This document shows, piece by piece, positions 53,743 to 62,653 of a stretch of DNA of 64,000 nt. This DNA comes from Hyphomicrobiales bacterium (GTDB lineage: Bacteria > Pseudomonadota > Alphaproteobacteria > Rhizobiales > Xanthobacteraceae). The notes below the pieces were generated by a model that had not been told where the DNA came from, did not search any database, and saw only the letters and a program-made list of their open reading frames with translations. Numbering within the stretch: the first letter of the stretch is position 1; every line of letters starts with the position of its first letter. Where the stretch lies: positions 310,001-374,000 of the forward strand of contig JAKFVL010000006.1 of the NCBI GenBank assembly GCA_021732215.1, written 5' to 3'. The translations under genes were made by a program, and so were the position numbers.

Positions 53743-54471
53743 ATGGATTCAAAGACTGACCAGACCGGGCAGAATACTGCCTCTGGGGTCGTGCGCGCAC
53801 GCCGCTGGAGCGTGAGGAGGCTTGTCCTCGCCGCCGGCGCGTTGATCGTTCTGGCGATCGCCGCCGGTTTTGGCCTTTTTCTGGTTCAACTGAGTTCGGA
53901 AGAGCGCCGGCCGCAGACCAATGCCGACGGCATCGTCGTACTCACGGGAGGCTCGTCGCGCGTTGCCGACGCGATGGAGCTGCTAGCATCGGGCTACGGC
54001 AAGCGTCTGCTGATTTCGGGCGTCTATCCCGCTAACCGGTCCAACGATATTGGCCGCTCGCTCCCCGAGCGGCAGGCTATGTTCAAATGCTGTGTCGATC
54101 TCGACCACTCAGCCGTCAATACCCGCAGCAATGCGACGGAGACCAAGCGATGGGTCAGCGAACGCGGTTTCCGATCCTTGATCGTGGTCACGTCGAACTA
54201 TCACATGCCGCGCGCCATCGTGGAAATGTCGCACTCGATGCCGGATGTGACGCTGATACCCTTTGCGGTGATCGGCGATAAATGGCGCGACGAACCGTGG
54301 TGGTCGAATGCCGCGACGTTCAGGCTTCTGCTGACGGAGTATGTCAAGTACCTCGTGGCCGAAGTTCGCGCCCGTGCCGACTGGGTGGATATTGCGTTGG
54401 CGCTGATATTCGACGACAAACCGCGCCAGGGCGAGGCCGTCAAGCGTGCATCGGCGGCCGTCGTCAGATAA
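53743..54471 (+). CDS. YdcF/ElyC-family (DUF218) envelope protein
   Basis: A 242-residue inner-membrane protein with one N-terminal helix (LVLAAGALIVLAIAAGFGLFLV) and a periplasmic DUF218 domain: NADGIVVLTGGSSRVADAMELLASGYGKRLLISG, ERQAMFKCCVDLDHSAVNTRSNATET and SLIVVTSNYHMPRA. ElyC/SanA relatives are linked to envelope integrity and peptidoglycan or ECA metabolism. It follows ftsX in the division block. An earlier in-frame ATG at 53716 adds nine unlikely residues. Confidence 0.88.
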   Translation: MDSKTDQTGQNTASGVVRARRWSVRRLVLAAGALIVLAIAAGFGLFLVQLSSEERRPQTNADGIVVLTGGSSRVADAMELLASGYGKRLLISGVYPANRSNDIGRSLPERQAMFKCCVDLDHSAVNTRSNATETKRWVSERGFRSLIVVTSNYHMPRAIVEMSHSMPDVTLIPFAVIGDKWRDEPWWSNAATFRLLLTEYVKYLVAEVRARADWVDIALALIFDDKPRQGEAVKRASAAVVR

Positions 54472-54485
54472 ACGGGAATCCGCCT

Positions 54486-55238
54486 GTGTCGAACACGTCA
54501 ATCGTCGTGCGTTCCGTGATCTACAATATCGTATTTTACCTGAACCTCACCTTCTGGGTGCTGGCCGGCATCCCGACCTATTTCATGTCGCGCGAGGGCG
54601 TGGTGTGGCTTGCCAGCACCTGGGGCAAGACCAGTATGTGGTGGCTCGAAAAAATCTGTAACGTCAAAACTGAAATCCGCGGTCTCGACAACATTCCGCG
54701 CGGTCAACCGTTGATCGTTGCGTCGAAACATCAGTCGATCGCCGAGACATTCACGATCCTTCGGTTTCTGTCGTCACCGCTCTACATTCTCAAGCGCGAG
54801 CTGACGCTGCTGCCGCTGTTCGGCTGGTATCTGATCAAGGCCGACATGATCGCAGTCGATCGCAGTTCCGGAAAATCCGCGCTGATCAACATGACGAAAA
54901 AAGCACGGGAGGAAATCCGCTCCGGCCGTCAGCTCATCATTTTCCCCGAGGGCACGCGCACGGCGGTCGATGCGCCACCGGCTTACAAATACGGCGTAGC
55001 GTTTATCTACGCTCAATGCGGCGTGCCGTGCGTGCCGGTCGCGCTCAACACCGGACTGTTCTGGCCGCGCCGCAAATTCCTGCGTTTTCCCGGCACGCTG
55101 GTCATCGAATTCCTGCCCGTCATTCCGGCGGGTCTGCCGACCGATGAGTTCTATGAACGCATGCAGGAGGCGATCGAAACCAACACGAATCGGCTGGTTG
55201 AGGAAGGCCGCCGCGGGCAGGCGGCGCTGATGTCCTGA
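54486..55238 (+). CDS. plsC: 1-acyl-sn-glycerol-3-phosphate acyltransferase
   Basis: A 250-residue membrane acyltransferase making phosphatidic acid. One or two N-terminal helices (IYNIVFYLNLTFWVLAGIPTYF) anchor it. Block I reads SKHQSIAET, with His82 and Glu87 instead of the common HX4D. Block III is FPEGTR (153-158). Block IV is VPCVPVALNTG. GTG is the start, 14 bases after the ydcF-like stop. The order ftsEX-ydcF-plsC is conserved in relatives. Confidence 0.92.
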   Translation: MSNTSIVVRSVIYNIVFYLNLTFWVLAGIPTYFMSREGVVWLASTWGKTSMWWLEKICNVKTEIRGLDNIPRGQPLIVASKHQSIAETFTILRFLSSPLYILKRELTLLPLFGWYLIKADMIAVDRSSGKSALINMTKKAREEIRSGRQLIIFPEGTRTAVDAPPAYKYGVAFIYAQCGVPCVPVALNTGLFWPRRKFLRFPGTLVIEFLPVIPAGLPTDEFYERMQEAIETNTNRLVEEGRRGQAALMS

Positions 55239-55241
55239 GCG

Positions 55242-55805
55242 TCATTGATGTTTCAGCATCTCGGCAAGCTGGTGCAATGACCGGTCCCGAATGCCGAGCT
55301 GTTCGATGGCTGCGATCGTGGCAATCACATAGTCGCGGTTGATCCCGGAGCGGCCGTGGCCCTGCCGCACATGGCGCAGCTGTTCTGCCAATGAGAGCTT
55401 GCCGGCATACTGTGCATGCGAGCGGTCGGCGACATAGGTCAAAGCGCTGACGCGGCGCCGGGCTTCGTCCAGCAGCCAGACCGAGCGCATCACCTCCCGA
55501 TAGACGTTGGTGGTTTGCTCGCGTTCGCGCAGATAGGCGATGGTTGCGTCCCGCTTTGCGGCCGCGACGCGAAACGCGAGACCCCGGCACGCGCCGCCGC
55601 GATCGAGTCCGAGCACCAGACCCGGCTTTTCCGGCGTGCCGCGGTGATCGAACGATAAAACACACAGTGCGCGATGTTCCCCGATCAGCCGCGCCGGGAC
55701 CTGCTCGATAAAATCGAACCCCGGCTGCCACATCAGCGAGCCGTATCCGAACACCCAGAGATCGTGGCCGGAGGCAGAATCGTTGTCAGCGTCGGGGATG
55801 GTCAT
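55242..55805 (-). CDS. chaC: ChaC-like gamma-glutamylcyclotransferase
   Basis: A 187-residue enzyme that splits glutathione to 5-oxoproline and Cys-Gly. WVFGYGSLMWQPGFDF is the substrate-binding YGSL signature. YLREREQTTNVYREV contains the catalytic Glu region of the ChaC family, and NRDYVIATIAAIEQLGIRD is the C-terminal helix. The gene converges with plsC, only three bases separating the stops. Confidence 0.92.
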   Translation of the reverse strand: MTIPDADNDSASGHDLWVFGYGSLMWQPGFDFIEQVPARLIGEHRALCVLSFDHRGTPEKPGLVLGLDRGGACRGLAFRVAAAKRDATIAYLREREQTTNVYREVMRSVWLLDEARRRVSALTYVADRSHAQYAGKLSLAEQLRHVRQGHGRSGINRDYVIATIAAIEQLGIRDRSLHQLAEMLKHQ

Positions 55806-56132
55806 TGCTCGACTGGATAAATTATTTCGCGAGGTGACGGAATTCGGCCATAACCTGCAAATACGCCTGACCGGGTTGCGGGATTACGCATCGCTTCTGA
55901 TTCTCTATATTGTCCTTTTTGCAGCGCATATTGCACCCTGTTGTTGCCTGATTTCGATCTCAAGGTCTTTCGATGACATCATTTTCCGTCACTTCGGATC
56001 AGCACCGCCGATCTGACATTTCTGCACCGTTGCCTCGAATCCTTCATCAGAAACATCACATCGAAAGCGGTGCTGAAACCATGAAATTCGCTGGTACCCT
56101 GCGTTTCCGAGTTCGTTTGAGAGGGTGCCGCC
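55806..56132. other. Intergenic interval between chaC and the DUF2125 gene
   Basis: About 330 bases of lower GC content between divergent genes. A short plus-strand frame with a hydrophobic segment is open at 55798-56016, but no ribosome site or family match supports it. Promoters are expected here and were not identified. Confidence 0.4.
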
Positions 56133-57320
56133 ATGATTGACGAACTTCGGAAACAAGGTGCCAGCCGTTCGCGCTTCGGCCTGTTTTTCATGCCTGTCGT
56201 CGTTCTGCTGGTTGCGGTCGGCTGGAGCGCGTTCTGGTTCTATGCTTCCTCCCGGATCGGCGATCAGCTCGATGGATGGCGTGCCCGCGAGGCGCAATCC
56301 GGCCGCATCTACGACTGCGGCAAGCGTTCCGTGAGCGGCTTTCCGTTCCGCTTCGAAGTCCGCTGCAGCGATGTGAGTGTCGCGCTGGTCTCGCAGACCG
56401 CCGAGCAGGCAGCCAGCCAGACCCGGCTGAATGCGAGGCTCGCCGATATCGTCGTCATCGCGCAGATCTACGACCCGAAGAAACTGATTGCAGACTTTAC
56501 GGCCCCCTTCACCCTCGCCGAACGCGATGAAGCCCCTTCGATCTCCGCATCGTGGACCAAGGGCCGCAGCAGCGTCGCCGGATTGCCGGATGTTCCGCAG
56601 CGAGTCTCGCTCGAGTTCGACAATCCTGCGATCGATTATGTGGCGGGCGCGGTGCCGACGCCGCTGTTCCGTGGCAAGCATACCGAGTTGCACGGCCGCC
56701 TCGCAGAAGGCTCTGCCGCCGACAATCCGGTCATCGAAGCTGTGCTGCAACTGGCGCAAGGCAGCGTGCAGGGCATTCATCCGCTCGCGGCCGAACCGTT
56801 CGATGCGGATATCCGCGTGCAGCTGCGCGGGCTGAAGGATTTCTCGCCGAAACCGTGGCCGGATCGTTTTCGCGAGATTCAGGCCGCGGGCGGCCGTATC
56901 GACATCGTGCAGTCGCGCATTTCGCAGGGTGCGTTGCTCTCGGTCGCAGCCGGTTCGCTTGGCATCAGTCCCAGCGGACGGCTGAACGGCGAACTGCAAA
57001 TGACGATCGCCGGCGTTGAGAAGATATTGCCGGCATTCGGCATCGACAAGTTGCTGGAGCAAGGCGTGTCGCAGTCGGCTGTCGACAGAATCGCGCCCGG
57101 CGTCAACGCCGGCGAGGTCAACAAGCTGCTCGGCGCGCTCAACAGGGCAATCCCAGGTCTCGACAAGGTCGTGCGGCAGAATGCCGGAGCAGGTCTGGCG
57201 CTGCTCGGTCCCGCGACGACGCTGGAGGGCCGCAAGGCACAAAGCATTCCGGTGCGCTTTGTTGACGGCAATGTCTTCGTGGGTCCCTTGCGCATCGCGC
57301 AGGTGCCCCCGCTGTTTTGA
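56133..57320 (+). CDS. DUF2125 domain-containing protein
   Basis: A 395-residue protein with one N-terminal helix (LFFMPVVVLLVAVGWSAFWFYA) and a long periplasmic DUF2125 domain. Typical segments are AREAQSGRIYDCGKRSVSGFPFRFEVRC, with two conserved cysteines, and the C-terminal VRFVDGNVFVGPLRIAQVPPLF. The family is alphaproteobacterial and of unknown function. It is a single gene converging on the aromatic operon, with repeat B2 between them. Confidence 0.9.
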   Translation: MIDELRKQGASRSRFGLFFMPVVVLLVAVGWSAFWFYASSRIGDQLDGWRAREAQSGRIYDCGKRSVSGFPFRFEVRCSDVSVALVSQTAEQAASQTRLNARLADIVVIAQIYDPKKLIADFTAPFTLAERDEAPSISASWTKGRSSVAGLPDVPQRVSLEFDNPAIDYVAGAVPTPLFRGKHTELHGRLAEGSAADNPVIEAVLQLAQGSVQGIHPLAAEPFDADIRVQLRGLKDFSPKPWPDRFREIQAAGGRIDIVQSRISQGALLSVAAGSLGISPSGRLNGELQMTIAGVEKILPAFGIDKLLEQGVSQSAVDRIAPGVNAGEVNKLLGALNRAIPGLDKVVRQNAGAGLALLGPATTLEGRKAQSIPVRFVDGNVFVGPLRIAQVPPLF

Positions 57321-57328
57321 ACCCGGTG

Positions 57329-57425
57329 TCGTCTCTGCGAACGCAGGGACCCATATGCCGTGCCGTCTCGATAGGTCAGGGCGCATGGGTTCCGGGTCTC
57401 GCAGAGATGCTCGCCCGGGATGACA
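57329..57425 (+). repeat. Intergenic repeat of the GTCGTCCC family, copy B2
   Basis: The 97-bp unit begins GTCGTCTCTGCGAACGCAGG and ends CTCGCCCGGGATGAC. It shares most of its length with copy B3 at 60422-60515, including ACCCATA, CTCGATAG and GGGTCTCGC blocks. It fills the convergent gap. Confidence 0.85.
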
Positions 57426-57431
57426 GTGGGC

Positions 57432-58373
57432 TCACTCCTTCTTCGTCAGACTGGCATGCGGGCGGCCGAAGTCGGCGCTCGCCGCGTCCTGACCGATCGA
57501 GACGATGCCGCGCCGGATCGCGCGGGTGCGGGTGAAATGCTCGAACAGCACGTCGCCATCGCCGCGCCGGATCGCGCGGGTCAGCTTCGACAGGTCCTCC
57601 TGAAACGCGCCGAGCATTTCCAGCACTGCATCCTTGTTGGTGAGGAACACGTCGCGCCACATGGTCGGGTCGGACGCCGCGATGCGGGTAAAGTCGCGGA
57701 AGCCGCCGGCCGAGAATTTCAGCACCTCCGAGCGTGTCACGTCTTCCAGCTCATCCGCTGTGCCAACGATGGTGTAGGCGATCAGATGCGGCAGGTGGCT
57801 CGTCACGGCAAGAACAAGATCATGGTGATCCGCCGTCATGATCTCGACATTAGCGCCGATCGCGCGCCAGAACGCCGCGAGCTTCTCGACGGCCGCAGCA
57901 TCGGCGTTGTCCGGCGGCGTCAGAATGCACCAGCGATTGATGAACAGTTCCGCGAAGCCCGAGTCCGGCCCCGAATGCTCGGTGCCCGCGACCGGATGCG
58001 CCGGAATGAAATGCACGCTGTCCGGCAGATACGCCGCCATGTCGCGCAGCACCGCGCCCTTCACAGAGCCGACGTCGGAGACGATCGCGCCTCGTTTCAG
58101 ATGCGGCGCGATTTCCCTGGCGACATCGCCGCACACGCCGACCGGGATACACAGGATGACGAGGTCCGCGTCCTTTGCGGCCTCCGCATTGGTGTCCAGC
58201 ACGCGGTCCACGATGCCGAGCTCCATCACCCGCGCGCGCGTTTTCTCAGAGCGTGCGGTGGTGACGATCTCAGCCGCCAGACCCTGTGCCCTGGCTGCAC
58301 GCGCGATCGAGCCTCCGATCAGTCCGAAACCGATCAGCGCGATACGCGAAAACAGCGGCGCGGAAGAGGTCAC
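57432..58373 (-). CDS. Prephenate/arogenate dehydrogenase (TyrA/TyrC family)
   Basis: A 313-residue NAD(P)-dependent enzyme of tyrosine synthesis. The Rossmann motif is [29 protein letters not shown] and [18 protein letters not shown] are the catalytic core, with the conserved His. [22 protein letters not shown] and [15 protein letters not shown] complete the family signatures. Its start overlaps the hisC stop (ATGA). It is the third gene of the chorismate mutase-hisC-tyrA operon. Confidence 0.93.
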   Translation of the reverse strand: MTSSAPLFSRIALIGFGLIGGSIARAARAQGLAAEIVTTARSEKTRARVMELGIVDRVLDTNAEAAKDADLVILCIPVGVCGDVAREIAPHLKRGAIVSDVGSVKGAVLRDMAAYLPDSVHFIPAHPVAGTEHSGPDSGFAELFINRWCILTPPDNADAAAVEKLAAFWRAIGANVEIMTADHHDLVLAVTSHLPHLIAYTIVGTADELEDVTRSEVLKFSAGGFRDFTRIAASDPTMWRDVFLTNKDAVLEMLGAFQEDLSKLTRAIRRGDGDVLFEHFTRTRAIRRGIVSIGQDAASADFGRPHASLTKKE

Positions 58374-59464
58374 TTTTGGCCTACGAAATCGGTGAGCCCC
58401 TTGACGACAAGGCGGTTGGCTTCCTCGGTGCCGACCGTCAACCGCAGTGCGTGTGGAATGCCGTAGTTTTTCAGACCGCGCAGGATCAGTCCGCGCTGGG
58501 TCAGGAACTTGTCGGCGTCATCGGCGGTCTTGCCTATGTCGAGCGGGAAGTGAATCAGGATGAAGTTGCCGACACTCGGCGTCACCTTCAGCCCGAGTTT
58601 GCTGACTTCTTCCATCAACCAGGCGAGCCACTTCGCATTGTGCTCCTGTGAAACGCGCAGGTGCTCTTTATCCTCCAGCGATGCGGCCGCCGCCATCATT
58701 GCCGGCGTCGAGACGTTGAAGGGGCCGCGGATGCGGTTCACTGCGTCCACGATATTCGCCGGCCCGAACATCCAGCCGATGCGCAAGCTCGCGAGGCCGT
58801 GGATCTTGGAGAACGTGTGCGTCATCACCGTGTTGTCGGATGTCGCGACCAGTTCGATTCCGGCCTCATAGTCGTTGCGCGAAACGTAATCCGAATAGGC
58901 TGCGTCGAGCACCAGCAGCACATGCGGCGGCAGGCCGTTGCGTAGCCGCTTCACCTCGTCGAACGGAATGTAGGTTCCGGTCGGATTGTTCGGATTGGCG
59001 AGCCACACCAGCTTGGTCTTCGGCGTGACACGCGCGAGGATCGCATCCACGTTGGCACAATAGTCCTTCTCGGGTGCGACCACATTGATCGCGCTACAAG
59101 CCATGGTCGCGATCGGATACACCAGAAAACCATGGGCGGTGTGGATCGCTTCATCGCCTTTTGCGAGGAAAGCGTGTGCGAGCAGGTTGAGAATTTCATC
59201 GGAGCCCGCGCCGCAGACGATGCGGTCGGCATCGAGGCCGTAAGCCTTGCCGATGGCTTCGCGCAGCACCCGCGAGGTGCCTTCCGGATAGTCTTCCATA
59301 TGGAGCGCGGTGGCGCGAAAGGCCTCGATCGCTTTCGGCGAGGGTCCGAGCGGCGTCTCGTTGGCGGACAGCTTGAAGATGCGCACGTTTGCAGGCCCGG
59401 CGCTCTTGCCAGGCGTGTAGGGCGCGATATTCAGAATGCCGGGATTCGGCACGGGGGCGGACAT
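58370..59464 (-). CDS. hisC: Histidinol-phosphate / aromatic aminotransferase
   Basis: A 364-residue PLP aminotransferase (fold type I). [19 protein letters not shown] is the N-terminal signature, [17 protein letters not shown] the middle motif, DAAYSDYV holds the PLP Asp/Tyr and [17 protein letters not shown] contains the PLP lysine in SKIHGLA. Its place between chorismate mutase and prephenate dehydrogenase suggests it serves tyrosine/phenylalanine as well as histidine synthesis. GGAG lies eight bases before the ATG. Confidence 0.92.
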   Translation of the reverse strand: MSAPVPNPGILNIAPYTPGKSAGPANVRIFKLSANETPLGPSPKAIEAFRATALHMEDYPEGTSRVLREAIGKAYGLDADRIVCGAGSDEILNLLAHAFLAKGDEAIHTAHGFLVYPIATMACSAINVVAPEKDYCANVDAILARVTPKTKLVWLANPNNPTGTYIPFDEVKRLRNGLPPHVLLVLDAAYSDYVSRNDYEAGIELVATSDNTVMTHTFSKIHGLASLRIGWMFGPANIVDAVNRIRGPFNVSTPAMMAAAASLEDKEHLRVSQEHNAKWLAWLMEEVSKLGLKVTPSVGNFILIHFPLDIGKTADDADKFLTQRGLILRGLKNYGIPHALRLTVGTEEANRLVVKGLTDFVGQK

Positions 59465-59489
59465 CGGAAACTCCAGAGGATCTTTCAGG

Positions 59490-59500
59490 CGGACCACTAG
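59490..59500 (-). repeat. 11-base trace of the CTAG element at the chorismate mutase stop codon
   Basis: On the minus strand CTAGTGGTCCG is identical to the first 11 bases of copies A1 and A2 and includes the TAG stop of the chorismate mutase gene. The next bases do not match. It may be a remnant or a target-like site. Confidence 0.45.
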
Positions 59501-60330
59501 GTCGGCGTCACCGTATAGCGCTTCGCGTGGCTGCCGACGAGGGCTGTCGAGCGCACCGTGGCCCCGGCGCGCTTGAGCGCGGTGGTGATGCCGTCGAGGC
59601 CTTCGCTGGCGGAAATTGACACCAGCAGGTTTGCGCCGTCAAAGGCCGTATCCGGCACCGCGATGATGTCGGCGAGCGGCGCCAGCGCGCGTGCGATCTC
59701 GGCATTCCAGCCGGAAACCCGCACGCTCCACATCTCGACTTCGGTCACCATTGCCTCGTCGGCGACGCGCGAAATCACGAACACCGGCAGCGCGGCCGGA
59801 TGGTCGGCGCGTTCGATGAACGGCAGCCGCGCGATGATGCGCGGCGCGCCTGCGGCTTCGAGCGCGTTCCACCATGCGGCCCGGCTGCTGGCCGCGGAGA
59901 TCAGCGCGAGGTCGCCCTTGGACTTCGCCACGGCTTCGACCGCCGCGCCTGCGCCGAGATGCGCCACGAATGGCACCGTGAAGCCGAAATGAAAGCGCGC
60001 GGAATCGCGCATCGCGGATTCGCCCGGCGACAGATCGGCGTGCACCGAGAACGGCGCTTGTACATATGTGAAGGTCGAGATGATAACGCGCCAGATGCTC
60101 TCGACGGTATCGAGCGGCAGGATGCCGCGATGGCGCTCGGCGAGCCGGCGCATCATGTCGGCCTCGCGCGCCGGGCGGAATGCCGAGCCGACTTCCTGCG
60201 TCTGCTTCACGGCGATCAGGCGGTCGATGATGTCGCCGCGCTGCATCAGAAGGCCGTGCACCTGCTGATCGATGCTGTCGATTTCGCGGCGCAAGTCCTG
60301 AAGTGACACGGGTGCTGGAGGCTTCGACAT
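59497..60330 (-). CDS. Chorismate mutase (AroQ type) with C-terminal extension
   Basis: A 277-residue protein. The N-terminal AroQ helical domain reads [34 protein letters not shown], with the conserved Arg/Lys that bind chorismate, and converts chorismate to prephenate. A second domain of about 180 residues ([41 protein letters not shown]) is longer than a lone mutase and may be a regulatory or degenerate prephenate-dehydratase-like part. It is the first gene of the aromatic operon. Confidence 0.87.
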   Translation of the reverse strand: MSKPPAPVSLQDLRREIDSIDQQVHGLLMQRGDIIDRLIAVKQTQEVGSAFRPAREADMMRRLAERHRGILPLDTVESIWRVIISTFTYVQAPFSVHADLSPGESAMRDSARFHFGFTVPFVAHLGAGAAVEAVAKSKGDLALISAASSRAAWWNALEAAGAPRIIARLPFIERADHPAALPVFVISRVADEAMVTEVEMWSVRVSGWNAEIARALAPLADIIAVPDTAFDGANLLVSISASEGLDGITTALKRAGATVRSTALVGSHAKRYTVTPT

Positions 60331-60421
60331 CGCTGGCCTGGGACACGTCCAAAATTGACAGCACTGATTAGGTAAGACGCCCGCCGAAAGCAAAGAAAAC
60401 CTTGCGTTGAAGCGTCACTTT

Positions 60422-60515
60422 GTCGTCCCTGCGAAAGCAGGGACCCATACGCTGTGCCTTCTCGATAGATCACAGAGTATGGATCCCGGGTCTCGCTCTG
60501 CTCGCCCGGGACGAC
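60422..60515 (+). repeat. Intergenic repeat of the GTCGTCCC family, copy B3
   Basis: The 94-bp unit begins GTCGTCCCTGCGAAAGCAGG and ends CTCGCCCGGGACGAC. It closely resembles copy B2. It lies upstream of the chorismate mutase gene, between two divergent promoters. Confidence 0.85.
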
Positions 60516-60550
60516 AACCAAGACCTTAAGCCGTTAACCGTAAGCGTGCC

Positions 60551-60579
60551 TTGACGAAAAGCATAACCGGGACTAGTTT
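60551..60579 (+). promoter_or_regulatory. Sigma-70 promoter of the metX transcript
   Basis: TTGACG (60551-60556) and TAGTTT (60574-60579) are spaced by 17 bases, and transcription would begin just before the riboswitch aptamer. The spacing and position make this the best promoter call in the window. Confidence 0.7.
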
Positions 60580-60587
60580 TCGATCCG

Positions 60588-60651
60588 TTCCGTGGTCATT
60601 TGAGCCGGCCGGCTTGCAGCCACGTTAAAAAACTCGCTAAACAGGCCGGGG
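60588..60651 (+). ncRNA. SAM-II riboswitch aptamer upstream of metX
   Basis: The segment contains TCATTTGAGCCG then CGGCTTGCAGCCACGTTAAAA and CTCGCTAAA, the conserved core of SAM-II riboswitches, in their usual place ahead of a methionine gene in alphaproteobacteria. The aptamer senses S-adenosylmethionine and would reduce metX expression when SAM is high. The 3' part overlaps GGCCGGG (60644-60650), the first segment of the downstream attenuator. Confidence 0.9.
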
Positions 60652-60696
60652 ACACATGTGATCCCGGCCGAACCTTTGTTCAGGCCGGGTTTTTTT
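60644..60696 (+). terminator. Switchable attenuator hairpins of the metX riboswitch
   Basis: Three segments are complementary: GGCCGGG (60644-60650), CCCGGCC (60663-60669) and GGCCGGG (60683-60689), the last followed by seven Ts. Segment 2 can pair with segment 1, or with segment 3 to form an intrinsic terminator. If SAM binding sequesters segment 1, the terminator forms. Confidence 0.75.
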
Positions 60697-60750
60697 ATGG
60701 CCTGATTGTCGGTTGGTCGGGAGGCTTCCTTTGCGGAAGCATGTGTCGGG

Positions 60751-61950
60751 ATGAACAAGGTCCATTCGGTGAAGAGCCATATTCCGCATATCGAGGAGCG
60801 TGCGCGAGAGGCGGATCATCCGACCTCGCTGATTGCCCATTTCGGTGCGGACAAGCCGCTGCGGCTCGATTGCGGCGTCGAACTGACGCCGTTCCAGATC
60901 GCTTACCAGACCTACGGCTCGCTGAATCAAGATCGCTCCAACGCGATCCTGCTCTGTCATGCGCTGACCGGCGATCAGCACGTCGCCAACATTCATCCGG
61001 TCACCGGCAAGAATGGCTGGTGGGAGACGCTGGTCGGGCCGGGCAAGGCGGTCGATACCAATCGCTACTTCGTGATCTGCTCCAACGTGGTCGGCGGCTG
61101 TCTCGGCTCCACCGGCCCGGCGTCGATAAACCCCAGGACGGGCAAGGTCTGGGGCCTCGATTTTCCTGTCATCACCATTCCCGACATGGTGCGGGCGCAG
61201 GCGATGCTGATCGATCATCTCGGCATCGAGACATTGTTCGCCGTCGTCGGCGGTTCGATGGGCGGCATGCAGGTGCTGCAATGGACCGCGGCCTATCCCG
61301 ATCGTGTATTCTCCGCGCTGCCGATTGCATGCGCGACGCGCCACTCGGCGCAGAACATCGCGTTTCACGAAGTCGGACGTCAGGCTGTGATGGCCGATCC
61401 GGATTGGCGCGGTGGGCGTTATGTCGAGGAGGGGACCGATCCACATCGCGGCCTCGGCGTCGCGCGCATGGCCGCGCACATCACCTATCTCTCCGACGCC
61501 GCGCTGCATCGCAAGTTTGGCCGCCGGATGCAGGATCGCGAGCTGCCGACGTTTTCGTTCGACGCGGATTTTCAGGTCGAAAGCTATCTGCGCTATCAGG
61601 GCTCCTCGTTCGTCGAGCGGTTCGATGCCAACAGCTATCTCTATCTGACGCGGGCGATGGATTACTTCGACATCGCGGCGGATCATAACGGCGTGCTGGC
61701 TGAAGCCTTCCGCGAAACCATCACGCGGTTCTGCGTGGTGTCGTTCACCAGCGACTGGCTGTTCCCGACCTCGGAGTCGCGCGATGTGGTTCATGCGCTG
61801 AATGCCGGCGGCGCGCGGGTGTCGTTCACCGAGATCGAGACCGATCGCGGCCATGATGCTTTCCTGCTCGACGTTCCCGAGTTCATCGACATGGTGCGCG
61901 CATTCCTTGAGTCCGCCGGCGACGCGCGCGGTCTGACGGCGGGACGCTGA
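60751..61950 (+). CDS. metX: Homoserine O-acetyltransferase
   Basis: A 399-residue alpha/beta-hydrolase-fold enzyme that acylates homoserine at the start of methionine synthesis. The nucleophile is Ser169 in [14 protein letters not shown]; the C-terminal [11 protein letters not shown] holds the catalytic His, and [13 protein letters not shown] the acid. [15 protein letters not shown] is the oxyanion region. The ATG at 60751 is preferred to an upstream ATG/GTG within the attenuator. metW follows after one base. Expression is governed by the SAM-II riboswitch. Whether acetyl- or succinyl-CoA is the donor cannot be read here. Confidence 0.93.
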   Translation: MNKVHSVKSHIPHIEERAREADHPTSLIAHFGADKPLRLDCGVELTPFQIAYQTYGSLNQDRSNAILLCHALTGDQHVANIHPVTGKNGWWETLVGPGKAVDTNRYFVICSNVVGGCLGSTGPASINPRTGKVWGLDFPVITIPDMVRAQAMLIDHLGIETLFAVVGGSMGGMQVLQWTAAYPDRVFSALPIACATRHSAQNIAFHEVGRQAVMADPDWRGGRYVEEGTDPHRGLGVARMAAHITYLSDAALHRKFGRRMQDRELPTFSFDADFQVESYLRYQGSSFVERFDANSYLYLTRAMDYFDIAADHNGVLAEAFRETITRFCVVSFTSDWLFPTSESRDVVHALNAGGARVSFTEIETDRGHDAFLLDVPEFIDMVRAFLESAGDARGLTAGR

Positions 61951-61951
61951 G

Positions 61952-62608
61952 ATGAATTTTCAGTCGCCAAACTTGCCGCTGATTGCCCCGTCACATGACT
62001 ATACGGGCGAGTACCGCAGCGACCACCTTGTGGTGGCCGAAATGGTCGAGCGCGGCTCGCGTGTGCTCGATGTCGGCTGTGGCGAAGGCGATCTGCTGCG
62101 GCTGCTCGAACAACGCGGCGTCGATGGACGCGGCATCGAACTGTCGCGCGAAGGCGTCAATCGTTGCGTCGCCAAAGGCCTCGCCGTGATTCAGGGCGAC
62201 GCCGATACAGACCTCGACAGCTATCCGAACGACTCGTTCGACTACGTGATCCTGTCGCAAACCTTGCAAGCAACGCGGCAGCCGCGTCTCGTGCTGGAAA
62301 ACATGCTGCGCATCGGCAATCGCGCCATCGTGTCGTTTCCGAATTTCGGTTACTGGAAAATGAGGATGCAGCTTCTGGTCAAGGGTCAGATGCCACGTAC
62401 TGAAAATTTGCCCGCGACATGGTACGATACGCCGAATATTCACTTTTGCACCATCAAGGATTTCGTCCAGCTCTGCGACGAGATCAACGTGAAGATGGAG
62501 CGTGCCGTCGCGCTTAACAGTCATGCCCGCCCGCTGCGCCTCAACGCACCTTGGTGGTTCTGGAACATGTTCGGAGAGCAGGGCGTGTTCCTGATGAGCC
62601 GGGTGTAG
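61952..62608 (+). CDS. metW: Methionine biosynthesis protein MetW
   Basis: A 218-residue SAM-methyltransferase-fold protein that pairs with MetX. DYTGEYRSDHLVVAEMVERGSRVLDVGCGEGDLLRLLEQ contains the SAM-binding glycine motif. LSQTLQATRQPRLVLENMLRIG and the C-terminal WFWNMFGEQGVFLMSR are specific to MetW. It starts one base after the metX stop, so the pair forms one transcript. In relatives MetW is needed for full MetX activity. Confidence 0.95.
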   Translation: MNFQSPNLPLIAPSHDYTGEYRSDHLVVAEMVERGSRVLDVGCGEGDLLRLLEQRGVDGRGIELSREGVNRCVAKGLAVIQGDADTDLDSYPNDSFDYVILSQTLQATRQPRLVLENMLRIGNRAIVSFPNFGYWKMRMQLLVKGQMPRTENLPATWYDTPNIHFCTIKDFVQLCDEINVKMERAVALNSHARPLRLNAPWWFWNMFGEQGVFLMSRV

Positions 62609-62653
62609 GGTTTCCGGCAGGGAACCCGATGGCTGCGAAAAAGTTATATTGTT

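Noticed and set aside
55798-56016. A short hydrophobic ORF upstream of the DUF2125 gene
   Set aside because: No ribosome site, one loose hydrophobic segment, and no recognisable family. It is probably promoter DNA.
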